DNA of 64,000 bases, taken from Nitrosospira sp. 56-18 (lineage in GTDB: Bacteria > Pseudomonadota > Gammaproteobacteria > Burkholderiales > Nitrosomonadaceae). Under the pieces are notes generated by a model, which ran no database searches, was not told the origin of the DNA, and saw nothing but the letters and a program-made list of their open reading frames with translations. This document shows, piece after piece, positions 48,242 to 56,529 of the stretch (position 1 is its first letter; each line of letters starts with the position of its first letter). The translations under genes were made by a program, and so were the position numbers. Location of the stretch: the NCBI GenBank assembly GCA_001899235.1, contig MKVR01000007.1, positions 124,001 through 188,000 on the forward strand, given 5' to 3'.

Positions 48242-48543
48242 TGCTCTATGCCATCAACGGAGAAGACGTTCCCGATAGCCTGGAAAAACGCAAGGTGGCG
48301 CGTTCCGCGCATCTGGAACGCATCGATGCCCTGCAAAAGGAAGGACGCCTTGTTCTGGCCGGACCTTATCCAGCCATCGATAGCCCGGATCCGGGTCCTG
48401 CCGGGTTTTCCGGAAGCTTGATCGTGGCCGAATTCGAATCGCTCGAGGCGGCGCGAAGCTGGGCCGAGGCCGATCCGTATGTTGCCAGCGGCGCCTATGC
48501 CAAAGTCACGGTCAAGCCCTTCAAGAAGACATTGCCGCCCTAA
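48238..48543 (+). CDS. yciI: YciI-family protein
   Basis: 101 residues with a ferredoxin-like fold: [28 protein letters not shown] with the conserved Arg/His, [13 protein letters not shown] and [20 protein letters not shown]. The family may have catalytic His and Asp residues, but the reaction is unknown. Its ATG overlaps the yciB stop (ATGA). Confidence 0.9.
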   Translation: MMLYAINGEDVPDSLEKRKVARSAHLERIDALQKEGRLVLAGPYPAIDSPDPGPAGFSGSLIVAEFESLEAARSWAEADPYVASGAYAKVTVKPFKKTLPP

Positions 48544-48574
48544 CCAAAGTAAACGCAAAATAAACCCGAAATAA

Positions 48575-48859
48575 ATGCAAGGCATGGATACGGCCGGATT
48601 GATCCGGCAGAAGCTTCGCGAGCTTGAACCGGAGCAGATCGAAATCACGGATGACAGCGCCAGGCATGCGGGCCATGAAGGAGCCAAAGCGGGGGGCGGC
48701 CATTATTTCCTGACCATCGTCTCGCGCAAATTTTCGGGAAAATCCCCTTTGGCCCGGCACAGGCTCGTCTATTCGATTCTGGGTGATATGATGCATAAGC
48801 GTATTCACGCGCTAAGCATAAAGGCGTATACTCCGGAAGAATTTAATTCGACATACTGA
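48575..48859 (+). CDS. bolA: BolA-family protein
   Basis: 94 residues: LEPEQIEITDDSARHAGHEGAKAGGGHYFLTIVS is the BolA core, with the class-specific His, followed by RHRLVYSILGDMMHKRIHALSIKAYTPEEF. BolA proteins work with monothiol glutaredoxins in iron-sulfur trafficking. Lies between yciI and the parvulin gene in the conserved cluster. Confidence 0.92.
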   Translation: MQGMDTAGLIRQKLRELEPEQIEITDDSARHAGHEGAKAGGGHYFLTIVSRKFSGKSPLARHRLVYSILGDMMHKRIHALSIKAYTPEEFNSTY

Positions 48860-48871
48860 CAAGGATATTTT

Positions 48872-49669
48872 ATGCTTTTCATAAAAACATCTCGGCTGGC
48901 GGTGCTCGCTGCCTCTTGCCTGATTATCGCATCGCCTGCCCAGGCCCAGTCCCCAGCAAGCATGGCAAAGGTGAATGGCGTTTCAATTCCCCAGTCCAGG
49001 TTGGAATTTATCGTGAAGGCACGCGAGTCCCAAGGACAGGCGGATAGCCCGGAAACGAGAAAAACCTTGCGTGAAGATCTCATAGCGGAGGAGATAATAG
49101 CGCAGGAAGCAACGAAAAAAGGATTGGACAAGGATCCCGATTTCATTACCCAGCTTGATATCGCGCGGCTTTCCGCCTTGGTCAGGGCATATCAGATAGA
49201 CTTTGTGAAAACTCATCCTGTCAGCGATGAAGAATTGAAAAAGGAATATGAAGCGCTCAAAACCCAGATGGGCGACAAGGAATACAAGGCGCACCATATC
49301 CTGGTAGCGACGGAGGCGGAGGCCAAGGATATCATCGCCCGTATCAAGAAAGGCGGAAAGTTCGACAAGATTGCGCAGGAAAAATCCCTGGATACGGGAA
49401 GCAAGAGCAAGGGAGGAGAACTTGAGTGGAGCCCTCCGGCCAGCTATGTCCAGCCTTTTGCTGAAGCGTTGACGAAGCTGCATAAAGGACAACTCACCGA
49501 TCAGCCGGTCAAGACACCATTCGGCTGGCATGTCATTCGACTCGACGATGTTCGCCCGCTCAAGATTCCGCCTTTTGAAGAAATCAAGCAGAATCTGGCC
49601 CAGCGTGTCCTGCAGCGTCAATTTGCCGCGTATGTCAATGACCTGCGCACCAAGGCAAGAGTGGAATAA
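48872..49669 (+). CDS. Periplasmic parvulin-type peptidyl-prolyl isomerase
   Basis: 265 residues with a signal peptide (ASCLIIASPAQAQSP), an N-terminal SurA-like helical region and a rotamase domain (about 135-235; KAHHILVATEAEAKDIIARIKKGGKFDKIAQEKS, GGELEWSPPASYV, KTPFGWHVIRLDDVR). It helps fold outer-membrane or periplasmic proteins. It is 12 bases after bolA. Confidence 0.9.
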   Translation: MLFIKTSRLAVLAASCLIIASPAQAQSPASMAKVNGVSIPQSRLEFIVKARESQGQADSPETRKTLREDLIAEEIIAQEATKKGLDKDPDFITQLDIARLSALVRAYQIDFVKTHPVSDEELKKEYEALKTQMGDKEYKAHHILVATEAEAKDIIARIKKGGKFDKIAQEKSLDTGSKSKGGELEWSPPASYVQPFAEALTKLHKGQLTDQPVKTPFGWHVIRLDDVRPLKIPPFEEIKQNLAQRVLQRQFAAYVNDLRTKARVE

Positions 49670-49711
49670 TACAGTCTCTCGTAACGTCACTTTTTACACT
49701 TTGGTTCCGGT

Positions 49712-49751
49712 GGAGGATCGGCGCCGCACTTGGCTGTTGCACCGATCCTCC
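49712..49751. terminator. Bidirectional hairpin between convergent ppiC-like gene and alr
   Basis: Ten-base perfect stem GGAGGATCGG/CCGATCCTCC with a 20-base loop. There is no T run on either side, so Rho-independent termination is uncertain, but the position between convergent genes fits a boundary. Confidence 0.4.
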
Positions 49752-49803
49752 AGCTCAGTAACATACAGGCCCGTATAGGCCTTATGTTCCCTTTGCGAAT
49801 AAT

Positions 49804-50877
49804 TCAGGTAACGATGGGCATTCGCGGAGCCAAGGCGCACAATAATTCATAGGCTACCGTTCCAGCGGCTCGCGCCACCTCATCCACAGGCATTTCCTTA
49901 CCCCAGAGCGTCACCGGCATGCCGACCCTCGCGTTGCCGATTTCATTCAAATCGACATGCAGCATATCCATGGAAACTCGCCCGATGAGCCGCGTGCGCT
50001 TGCCGTCGACCAGGACCGGCGTCCCCGAGGGCGCGTGGCGGGGATATCCATCAGCATATCCTCCTGCAACAATACCTACCCGCATGGGCTGCTCAGCGCG
50101 GAAAATATGACCATAACCCACTCCTTCCCCTGCTTTCAGCGCCTGTATGGCGATGATTTTGCTGGTCACGGTCATCGCGGGGCATAAATCGAGCTGGGCG
50201 GCGGTCGCATCAGGAAGCGGTGAGGCGCCATAAAGCATGAGGCCAGGACGAACCCAATCCGCGTGAGTTTCAGGATAACGCAGGGTTGCAGCCGAGTTGG
50301 CCAGGGATCGTGGCAGATGCCACCCTTCAGCCAGCTTGTTGAATGCAGTGAGCTGAATGCCGGTGCTCTCATCGGCGCCTGCCTCGTCGGCTCGCGCAAA
50401 ATGCGTCATGAGGCAGATCTGGCCTATACCGGGATTTTCTCGAAGCGCTTTCAACGCGCCGGGAAACTGTTCGGACGTAAAGCCCAGCCGGTTCATGCCC
50501 GTATTCAGCTTCAGGAATACATCCATTTTATGCCGCGGCCTGTATTCGGCCAGCATTGCGAGCTGCTCGTGGTGGTGAATGACGGTGGTCAGGCGATGTG
50601 TTTCGATCCATCGCAGCTCGTCCATGGAAAAAAACCCCTCCAATAGTAAAATCACCTGTTGAAAACCCGCTTCGCGCAGGCGTACCGCCGCATCCAGTTC
50701 GAGCAGAGCAAACCCATCCGCTTTCCGCAGCGCCTGGGCCACACGCAGTACGCCATGACCGTATCCATCGGCCTTGATCACCGCCAATGCCCGGGACCGG
50801 GGCGCGTGGCGGCGAACCACGCTTAGATTATGTTCGAGTGCGGAAAGGTCGATGTGTGCCTGGATGGGACGCGACAT
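49804..50877 (-). CDS. alr: Alanine racemase
   Basis: PLP enzyme giving D-alanine for peptidoglycan. K35 in AVIKADGYGHG binds PLP, and the second catalytic Tyr is in GVGYGHIFRAE. Also LKLNTGMNRLGF, LANSAATLRYP and GRVSMDMLHVDL. 357 residues. Divergent from lplT. Confidence 0.95.
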   Translation of the reverse strand: MSRPIQAHIDLSALEHNLSVVRRHAPRSRALAVIKADGYGHGVLRVAQALRKADGFALLELDAAVRLREAGFQQVILLLEGFFSMDELRWIETHRLTTVIHHHEQLAMLAEYRPRHKMDVFLKLNTGMNRLGFTSEQFPGALKALRENPGIGQICLMTHFARADEAGADESTGIQLTAFNKLAEGWHLPRSLANSAATLRYPETHADWVRPGLMLYGASPLPDATAAQLDLCPAMTVTSKIIAIQALKAGEGVGYGHIFRAEQPMRVGIVAGGYADGYPRHAPSGTPVLVDGKRTRLIGRVSMDMLHVDLNEIGNARVGMPVTLWGKEMPVDEVARAAGTVAYELLCALAPRMPIVT

Positions 50878-50934
50878 AAGAGAAGCAGCAAAAGAAGGAG
50901 TCAGATGGGGAACATTGAATTCAGGAGGTTTGGA

Positions 50935-50964
50935 TTGGTAGCATCGATGGTTTCATGGTATAAA
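50935..50964 (+). promoter_or_regulatory. Sigma-70 promoter of lplT
   Basis: TTGGTA (50935-50940), 18-base spacer, TATAAA (50959-50964), about 78 bases before the TTG start. Confidence 0.5.
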
Positions 50965-51041
50965 ACTTCCTCTTTAAAATGCGGCATTTGAATGAATTAT
51001 TTCACGTCGCGGAATAAGCAAACTTTTGGGAGGGCAATAGG

Positions 51042-52316
51042 TTGAAGCGCGGATTCTACACCATCATGGCGGCTCAGTTTTTCTCTTCGCTGGCGGACAA
51101 TGCGCTGCTGGTCGTCGCCATTGCGCTTTTGCTGGATCTGCATGCTCCCGCCTATCTCACCCCGATGCTTAAATTCGTGTTCGTATTGTTCTACGTCATC
51201 CTTGCGCCTTTCGTCGGCGCCTTTGCGGACAGCATGGCAAAAGGGCGGGTGATGTTTGTCAGCAATACAATCAAGATCATCGGCTGCGGTCTTCTCTTCC
51301 TCGCTTCCCATCAGTATTTCGCGCTGGCGGCCTATGCGATCGTGGGGCTGGGGGCAGCCGCTTATTCACCAGCAAAATACGGTATCCTCACTGAATTGCT
51401 GCCTCCGGAAAAACTGGTCATCGCGAATGGCTGGATAGAAGGCCTGACCGTTGCATCCATCGTGCTCGGCACGGTACTGGGCGGTCTGCTGATCACGCCC
51501 GCGGTTTCCGCGGTATTTCTCGGGCTTGATTTCCCTTTTTTCGATACCGGCGTGGACACCATACCGGAAGCGGGCATTCTTTTCATAGCGGTTTTCTATG
51601 CCACGGCCGCAATCTTCAACCTGTACATCCCCGACACCGGCGTGGATCACCGTATCCTGAAGAAGAATCCGGTATTCCTGGTGCATGAGTTCAAGCACTG
51701 CATGAAACTCCTGTGGACGGACAAGCTGGGCCAGATTTCACTGGCGGTCACCACGCTGTTCTGGGGAGCGGGCGCGACCCTGCAATTTATCGTGCTGAAG
51801 TGGGCTGATGCGGCGCTCGGATACCCCCTGAACAAAGCAGCCCAACTGCAGGGCGTGGTAGCCGTTGGCATCGCGATTGGCGCGGTGATAGCCGCTCGCA
51901 TGGTTTCATTGCGGCAATCCGTCAAGGTGATTCCACTAGGCATCGCCATGGGTATCGTGGTGATGGCCATGATACTCGCGCGCGACCTCTGGATCGCGAT
52001 TGTGCTTCTCACGGTGATCGGCGGGCTAGCCGGTTTTTTTGTGGTCCCGATGAACGCGCTGCTGCAGCACCGCGGCCACATCCTCATGGGTGCAGGTCAT
52101 TCCATCGCCGTGCAGAACTTCAACGAGAACCTGAGCATACTCACCATGCTCGGGATGTATGCCATTCTGGTGAGTTTCGAGGTACATGTGTACACCGTTA
52201 TCGTCTTGTTTGGCCTGTTCGTCGCCGTGATCATGGCGCTGATACGCCAGTGGCATCTGCGCAACCAGAGCATTGAAGATTCGCTCCACCTGATCGGCGC
52301 GCATAAAGGACATTGA
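51042..52316 (+). CDS. lplT: Lysophospholipid transporter LplT (MFS)
   Basis: 424-residue MFS protein with about 12 helices; MKRGFYTIMAAQFFSSLADNALLVVAIALL and AAYSPAKYGILTELLPPEKLVIANGWIEGLTV are characteristic of LplT, which flips lysophospholipids inward for re-acylation. Starts at TTG 51042 with GGAGGG nine bases upstream; no in-frame ATG nearby fits. The acyltransferase (aas) partner is not in the window. Confidence 0.9.
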   Translation: MKRGFYTIMAAQFFSSLADNALLVVAIALLLDLHAPAYLTPMLKFVFVLFYVILAPFVGAFADSMAKGRVMFVSNTIKIIGCGLLFLASHQYFALAAYAIVGLGAAAYSPAKYGILTELLPPEKLVIANGWIEGLTVASIVLGTVLGGLLITPAVSAVFLGLDFPFFDTGVDTIPEAGILFIAVFYATAAIFNLYIPDTGVDHRILKKNPVFLVHEFKHCMKLLWTDKLGQISLAVTTLFWGAGATLQFIVLKWADAALGYPLNKAAQLQGVVAVGIAIGAVIAARMVSLRQSVKVIPLGIAMGIVVMAMILARDLWIAIVLLTVIGGLAGFFVVPMNALLQHRGHILMGAGHSIAVQNFNENLSILTMLGMYAILVSFEVHVYTVIVLFGLFVAVIMALIRQWHLRNQSIEDSLHLIGAHKGH

Positions 52317-52352
52317 CGCTGACACTAACGCCATTGCACAGGGCGAAAGACA

Positions 52353-52859
52353 TCAAAGGATGACAGGACTATCGCTCAGTTCATTTGCCCTGTTTTCAGA
52401 CGATACCGGAAAATATTCCCGCAACAGATTGCCTACCGCATGGATTCCGGCCATGATGCCCGCTTCAAACTCTCCCTCGCGAAATGCGGCCTCCATCTCA
52501 CGGCAGATCGTCTCCCATTTCTCGTCGCCCACCCGCCTATGCACGCCCCGATCGGCAATGATTTCCACATCACGGTCCGCGAGGAGCAAATAGATCAGGA
52601 CACCGTTATTGTGCTCGGTGTCCCATACGCGCAGTTGCGAAAAAACTTCCAGCCCCCGCTCTCGCGCAGACTGGTCCCGAAGGAGAGGCAGGGTATTCAA
52701 CGAGGCCTCCACCGCAAAGCGGATCTCGCCTTCATGGCCGGCTTCAGCTTGCTGGATGGCCTGTTTTATCGCGTCGAGGGAGCCATCGGTAAATATCCGG
52801 CTTACAGCAAGGCGGCCGGTAAAAAGATGTCGCGATAAGCGCGCGAAATCCACTACCAT
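52353..52859 (-). CDS. TPM-domain protein (YgcG-associated)
   Basis: 168 residues with a TPM_phosphatase-like domain: DAIKQAIQQAEAGHEGEIRFAVE, RVWDTEHNNGVLIYLLLADRDVEIIADRGVHRRV and FREGEFEAGIMAGIHAVGNLL. The start at 52859 overlaps the stop of the upstream ygcG-like gene. It has no signal peptide. Third gene of the lemA-ygcG-TPM operon; the function is unknown. Confidence 0.85.
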   Translation of the reverse strand: MVVDFARLSRHLFTGRLAVSRIFTDGSLDAIKQAIQQAEAGHEGEIRFAVEASLNTLPLLRDQSARERGLEVFSQLRVWDTEHNNGVLIYLLLADRDVEIIADRGVHRRVGDEKWETICREMEAAFREGEFEAGIMAGIHAVGNLLREYFPVSSENRANELSDSPVIL

Positions 52860-53746
52860 CTCCCCGACGCACCGCCGCCGCCAAAACCGCCACCCCCACC
52901 GCCGAATCCTCCCCCGCCTCCACCGAATCCTCCCCCACCGCCCATTCCCCCGGGCCCAGGCCAACCACCTCTTCCGGTATAGATGCCTGGTCCCACGCGT
53001 CCAAACAGGCTCAGGAAAAAGGTGGCCGCCGCGAGCATCACCCCAAGAATGACCGAAGAAAACAGGAGCCAGCCGACCAACCCCGCCCCCGCGCTCATCA
53101 CGCTTGCGCCGGCAACACGGCCAAGCAGGGATTGCAAAAGCTTCCCGAACACCAGGAATGCGATGAAAAGCGGAAAAATGAGATCCGGCGACATGCCCCT
53201 GTCCCCCGAGGCGCCGCCACCGTGCGCCGAGACTGGCGGCAATGACTCGCCCTGGATCACTCCCATAATGCTTGCTATGCCGGCCTCGATTCCTCCCGCG
53301 AAATCCTCCTGCCTGAACCGGGGAACAATGACCTGATCGACTATCCGCTTCGCCGTGGCATCGGGCAATATCCCCTCGAGGCCGTAACCGACTTCTATCC
53401 GCACCGCTCTATCGCGCTTGGCAACGAGCAGCAGGACACCATCATCGACGCCTTTTCTTCCCAGCTTCCATGTATCGGTAACGCGAATCGAATATTGCTC
53501 TATGGTTTCCGGTTGAGTCGTAGGGACGATCAGGACGGCGATCTGGCTGCCCTTCCTGACTTCAAAGCCACCAAGTTCCTGTTCGAGCCGGGCGTTGTCG
53601 GCCGCGGACAGTGTGCTGGTCAGATCGGTGACATGGGATCGAAGCGGTGGAACAGCCACTTCCGCAGGGTACGCAATCGAGATCGAAGCGCTAAAAAGCA
53701 AAGCTGCCAGGGCGGCAACTGGAATGGTCTTTTTCCCGCTGTTCAT
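52853..53746 (-). CDS. YgcG-family TPM-domain membrane protein with glycine-rich tail
   Basis: 297 residues: signal peptide, extracytoplasmic TPM domain (about 30-175; LTSTLSAADNARLEQELGGFE, GSQIAVLIVPTTQPETIEQYSIR, DDGVLLLVAKRDRAVRIEVGYGLEG), membrane segments at about 195-250, and a tail of FGGGGGG repeats that the DNA shows as an 18-21-base imperfect tandem. Such tails vary between strains. Lies 22 bases downstream of lemA. Confidence 0.88.
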   Translation of the reverse strand: MNSGKKTIPVAALAALLFSASISIAYPAEVAVPPLRSHVTDLTSTLSAADNARLEQELGGFEVRKGSQIAVLIVPTTQPETIEQYSIRVTDTWKLGRKGVDDGVLLLVAKRDRAVRIEVGYGLEGILPDATAKRIVDQVIVPRFRQEDFAGGIEAGIASIMGVIQGESLPPVSAHGGGASGDRGMSPDLIFPLFIAFLVFGKLLQSLLGRVAGASVMSAGAGLVGWLLFSSVILGVMLAAATFFLSLFGRVGPGIYTGRGGWPGPGGMGGGGGFGGGGGGFGGGGGGFGGGGASGRW

Positions 53747-53768
53747 CGTGAAATGAGTGAAGCGGCAA

Positions 53769-54374
53769 CTACTTCTTCGCTGCCGGCGCGCCGAAATCCA
53801 CTTTGGGCGCCACGGATATTTCCTTCTCGTTTTCGACCGTAAAACTGGGTTTCACCTTATAACCCATGACCATGGCGGTGAGGTTGCTTGGAAACGACCG
53901 TACCACGACATTGTACTCCTGGACAGCCTTGATATAGCGGTTGCGTGCCACGGTTATCCGATTCTCGGTGCCTTCTAGCTGTGCCTGCAACTCCCGGAAA
54001 TTGGCATCCGACTTGAGTTGCGGGTAGTTTTCCGCCACGACCAGCAAGCGCGACAGCGCGCTGGACAGCTCCCCCTGCGCGCTCTGGAACTTGGCAAAGG
54101 CATCGGGATCGTTGATGAGCTCGGACGTAGCCTGGACGCTCCCCACCCTGGACCGCGCATTGGTCACGCCCAGCAACACGTCCTTCTCCTGCGCGGCAAA
54201 TCCCTTGACCACATTCACCAGATTAGGAACGAGATCCGCGCGACGCTGATACTGATTCACGACCTCGCCCCAACTCGCCTTGATTTGCTCATCCGTGGAC
54301 TGGAGCGTGTTGTAGCCGCAGCCGCTCAACGTGATAGCAAGTAGCAGGACCAGGGGCAATGTCAGTTTACGCAT
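53769..54374 (-). CDS. LemA-family lipoprotein
   Basis: 201 residues with lipobox LSGCGYNTLQ (Cys at 19) and the LemA helical bundle: DEQIKASWGEVVNQYQRRADLVPNLVNVVKGFAAQEKDVLLGVTNAR, then ENYPQLKSDANFRELQAQLEGTENRITVARNRY. First gene of the lemA-ygcG-TPM operon. The envelope role is not well defined. Confidence 0.92.
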   Translation of the reverse strand: MRKLTLPLVLLLAITLSGCGYNTLQSTDEQIKASWGEVVNQYQRRADLVPNLVNVVKGFAAQEKDVLLGVTNARSRVGSVQATSELINDPDAFAKFQSAQGELSSALSRLLVVAENYPQLKSDANFRELQAQLEGTENRITVARNRYIKAVQEYNVVVRSFPSNLTAMVMGYKVKPSFTVENEKEISVAPKVDFGAPAAKK

Positions 54375-54470
54375 GGCATCTTCCTCGAAAGAACTGTTGC
54401 AGGTTAGTTAAATGGGGATTCATTCACGAATTGCAAGGGAAACCGAAACGACAACAGAAGGAGGCACCCA

Positions 54471-54800
54471 TTACACCCGGTTTTCGGCGTGCAGCCCGAC
54501 CGGGCCGTCTAAGCTATGTAAGCACTTGACAGCGTACTCGTTATCAAGCATGCCCACGATATGGCCGTACTGAGGTGTAGTGGAGCGAAGTCAACAACAA
54601 TCTTCGTCATGAATATTGGCACCGGTTATCGAATCACCACTTATGGAAGATGAAAGTGATGGGGCTTGTTCCTCACGGGATAAGTATTGAGATCAAGAGC
54701 GGGCTCTGCGTATTCAACGGTGAAGGAGGGAAATACCACTGAAATGCAGTGTAGCAGCGATAGGCAGTATATTGGGCGCTGAGCTAGAGATCGCATCAGG
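54471..54800 (-). pseudogene. umuD: umuD (SOS mutagenesis, S24 peptidase) remnant, frameshifted
   Basis: Three reading frames on the minus strand line up in order as a UmuD protein: VVFPSFTVEYAEPALDLN (like GFPSPA..LDLN), then SGDSITGANIHDED in another frame (catalytic-serine motif GDSM.GA.IHDGD), then RSTTPQYGHIVGMLDNEY and VKCLHSLDGPVGLHAEN in the third. Frame changes fall near 54642 and 54594. The reading ends at TAA 54471-54473, short of the normal C-terminus. umuC is absent. The likeness is from memory of the family; the break pattern is seen directly. Confidence 0.7.
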
Positions 54801-55327
54801 AGGATGGCATAGCGCCTCCACAATATGAGGTAAGCGAACTAAGCAAACTACAACCGTGACTGATCGGCGTATGATCGTGGGAAAGTTACGGTCAGCGAAC
54901 AGATTGAACTGACACCCTTGTACAGTTCTCCATTTCGCTTCGGATGCAACAAAACTGTTCTTAGGGTGCCTGTGAGACCAAATACAAATCCCAAAGGGGG
55001 CAAGATAAACGCTGGTAAGCCCTGCCTGATACGTGTTTGCCCTTGTCCCGATGCGTTGCTGGAAGGCCGTTGGCCATGCGCTAATGAGGCTTTTAAGCAC
55101 CTCGACCATCTTGGCAGCAATGCATAGATAATGCTCTTGGTTCTTGATTTTTTGCTGCATGTTAGTATTTAATAGCCTCAAATCGAAGCAAACATTGACC
55201 AATCATGCCAGACTCATCTTGGCAAACCATTGACCTTCATAGATCTGTTTCTCGATGACCTTGCAGGTACTGTTACGACGGCGCTTTACGTCTATTTTGG
55301 TCAAAAAAAAGCTCATCCATGAATCTC
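54801..55327. other. AT-richer stretch with only doubtful ORFs
   Basis: About 530 bases between the umuD remnant and the RNA ligase gene. A minus-strand 162-codon frame (54714-55202) crosses into the umuD remnant and shows no recognisable family; other frames carry short protein-like runs (IEKQIYEGQWFAKMSLA near 55210-55260). Probably decayed gene pieces. Confidence 0.4.
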
Positions 55328-56002
55328 TTAACTCAACCGGTTTGGCTTGACTGCCGAATGGGACCAATGCTGCTCCATCGATTGAATGAAGGCCGAACGA
55401 ATCAGCTTGGCGCGTTGAGCCATCCATCCATTCTGATCAAGTCGAAGATAGAGACCTTCAGCAGGCAGATCTGTGAATTTTGACTGAAATAAAAGTTTCT
55501 TAAGCTCTGGAAAAGTAAAACGTCCGCGAGCAATTACCGGAACTTGTGCAATGTGCATCGTCCTGCATAAGTCATCGCGCCGGTTCGAAGATAAAAAATG
55601 GCTGGACTGTTTATCAAAGATATCGAATCCGAGGAACCAATCGGGCAATCGGTCGTAGAAAACGGAATGCTGGGCATAACACCACTCTCCAAAAAGGATA
55701 TAACGATCGGTCAGTTGCTCGAATAGAAAATCTGTTCGAGGAAGTAACCATTCTCCAAGTTTTCTCCACTGACCAAAAGCTGGAAGATCAAGATATGCAC
55801 CCCTGTTCTGTGCACGGATATTCCCTTTCGAATCAAAAGAGATTCCTAAATTCGCTCCGTCTACTTTCTCTTCAACGACAATATTATGCTGAAGAAACTC
55901 ATCGCGCTCAAATTCCGATAAGACTTTGTCGTCCCTGATTTCAATGCCATCCAGTATTGCCAAATGCGGTGTGGAAGGAAACTTAAAGAAGTCATCGTTC
56001 AT
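55328..56002 (-). CDS. ATP-dependent RNA ligase family protein
   Basis: 224 residues carrying the nucleotidyltransferase ligase motifs in order: I, VVEEKVDGANLG with nucleophile K46; an AQNRG strand (64-68); III, LFGEWCY (103-109); IIIa, DWFLGFDIFD (121-130); IV, EGLYLRL (182-188); V, AQRAKLIR (195-202). This matches the Rnl2-like RNA ligase family, which seals nicked RNA through AMP-enzyme and AMP-RNA intermediates. No kinase-phosphatase domain is attached. Its ATG at 56000-56002 overlaps the PIN gene stop (ATGA), so it is translationally coupled as the third gene of the AAA-PIN-ligase operon. GC is lower than that of the housekeeping genes. Confidence 0.82.
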   Translation of the reverse strand: MNDDFFKFPSTPHLAILDGIEIRDDKVLSEFERDEFLQHNIVVEEKVDGANLGISFDSKGNIRAQNRGAYLDLPAFGQWRKLGEWLLPRTDFLFEQLTDRYILFGEWCYAQHSVFYDRLPDWFLGFDIFDKQSSHFLSSNRRDDLCRTMHIAQVPVIARGRFTFPELKKLLFQSKFTDLPAEGLYLRLDQNGWMAQRAKLIRSAFIQSMEQHWSHSAVKPNRLS

Positions 56003-56529
56003 GTCCCCATCTTCTCTGCACATTTGGCTTCAGCATAATCGGGACACAAGAAATGCACGGTAATCCCTACCTCTGCTAAAGAATCTTTCCATCCCCACCA
56101 TTTGCTGTCCGTTGCTTGCAAGATCGGTGGTTTGTCTATGTGCGCATTTGAAACCGCTACAAACTTGCAATCTGATTTATCAAAATTCGCTAATCCCTCA
56201 TGTATGGGAAATTCCTCATAAGACTCGCCATTTCTTGTAATGGTTACCCGATCTGAGTCAGTGAAACTAAAGCGGTTATCGTGAACCCACTTCATAAAAC
56301 GATCACCCACACCTGGCTGTCCCTCCATGGAAAGCTGTCTGCGGTATTCACTAAAAATTTCGTCACCCGCGTCGATGATAAGACATCTCTTCTTGATGAC
56401 GTGCTCAACCGCTTCTATACATGCCAGCACACACGCATATGGGACATCGAGCTCAGAGTCTGCCCGCATAACAAGATTCGCCGTTTTCGGCACATTTGTG
56501 TCCACTAGGCACTTCTTCGGCAGATTCAT
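55999..56529 (-). CDS. PIN-domain nuclease-like protein
   Basis: 176 residues. The PIN acidic set is visible: D10 in CLVDTNVPK, E42 in CIEAVEHV, D120 in FDKSDCKFVAVS and D141 in ATDSKWWGW, with the usual order DTN...E...D..FVAV...TDSKW. PIN enzymes are Mg2+-dependent RNases, often toxins. There is no antitoxin of the classic VapB type beside it; instead it overlaps the upstream ATPase gene (ATGA at 56526-56529) and the downstream ligase gene (ATGA at 55999-56002). The role as an ATPase-controlled effector is inference. Confidence 0.75.
   Translation of the reverse strand: MNLPKKCLVDTNVPKTANLVMRADSELDVPYACVLACIEAVEHVIKKRCLIIDAGDEIFSEYRRQLSMEGQPGVGDRFMKWVHDNRFSFTDSDRVTITRNGESYEEFPIHEGLANFDKSDCKFVAVSNAHIDKPPILQATDSKWWGWKDSLAEVGITVHFLCPDYAEAKCAEKMGT

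Noticed and set aside
54714-55202. 162-codon minus-strand frame next to the umuD remnant
   Set aside because: Runs into the umuD remnant in another frame and matches nothing; kept only as part of a doubtful stretch.
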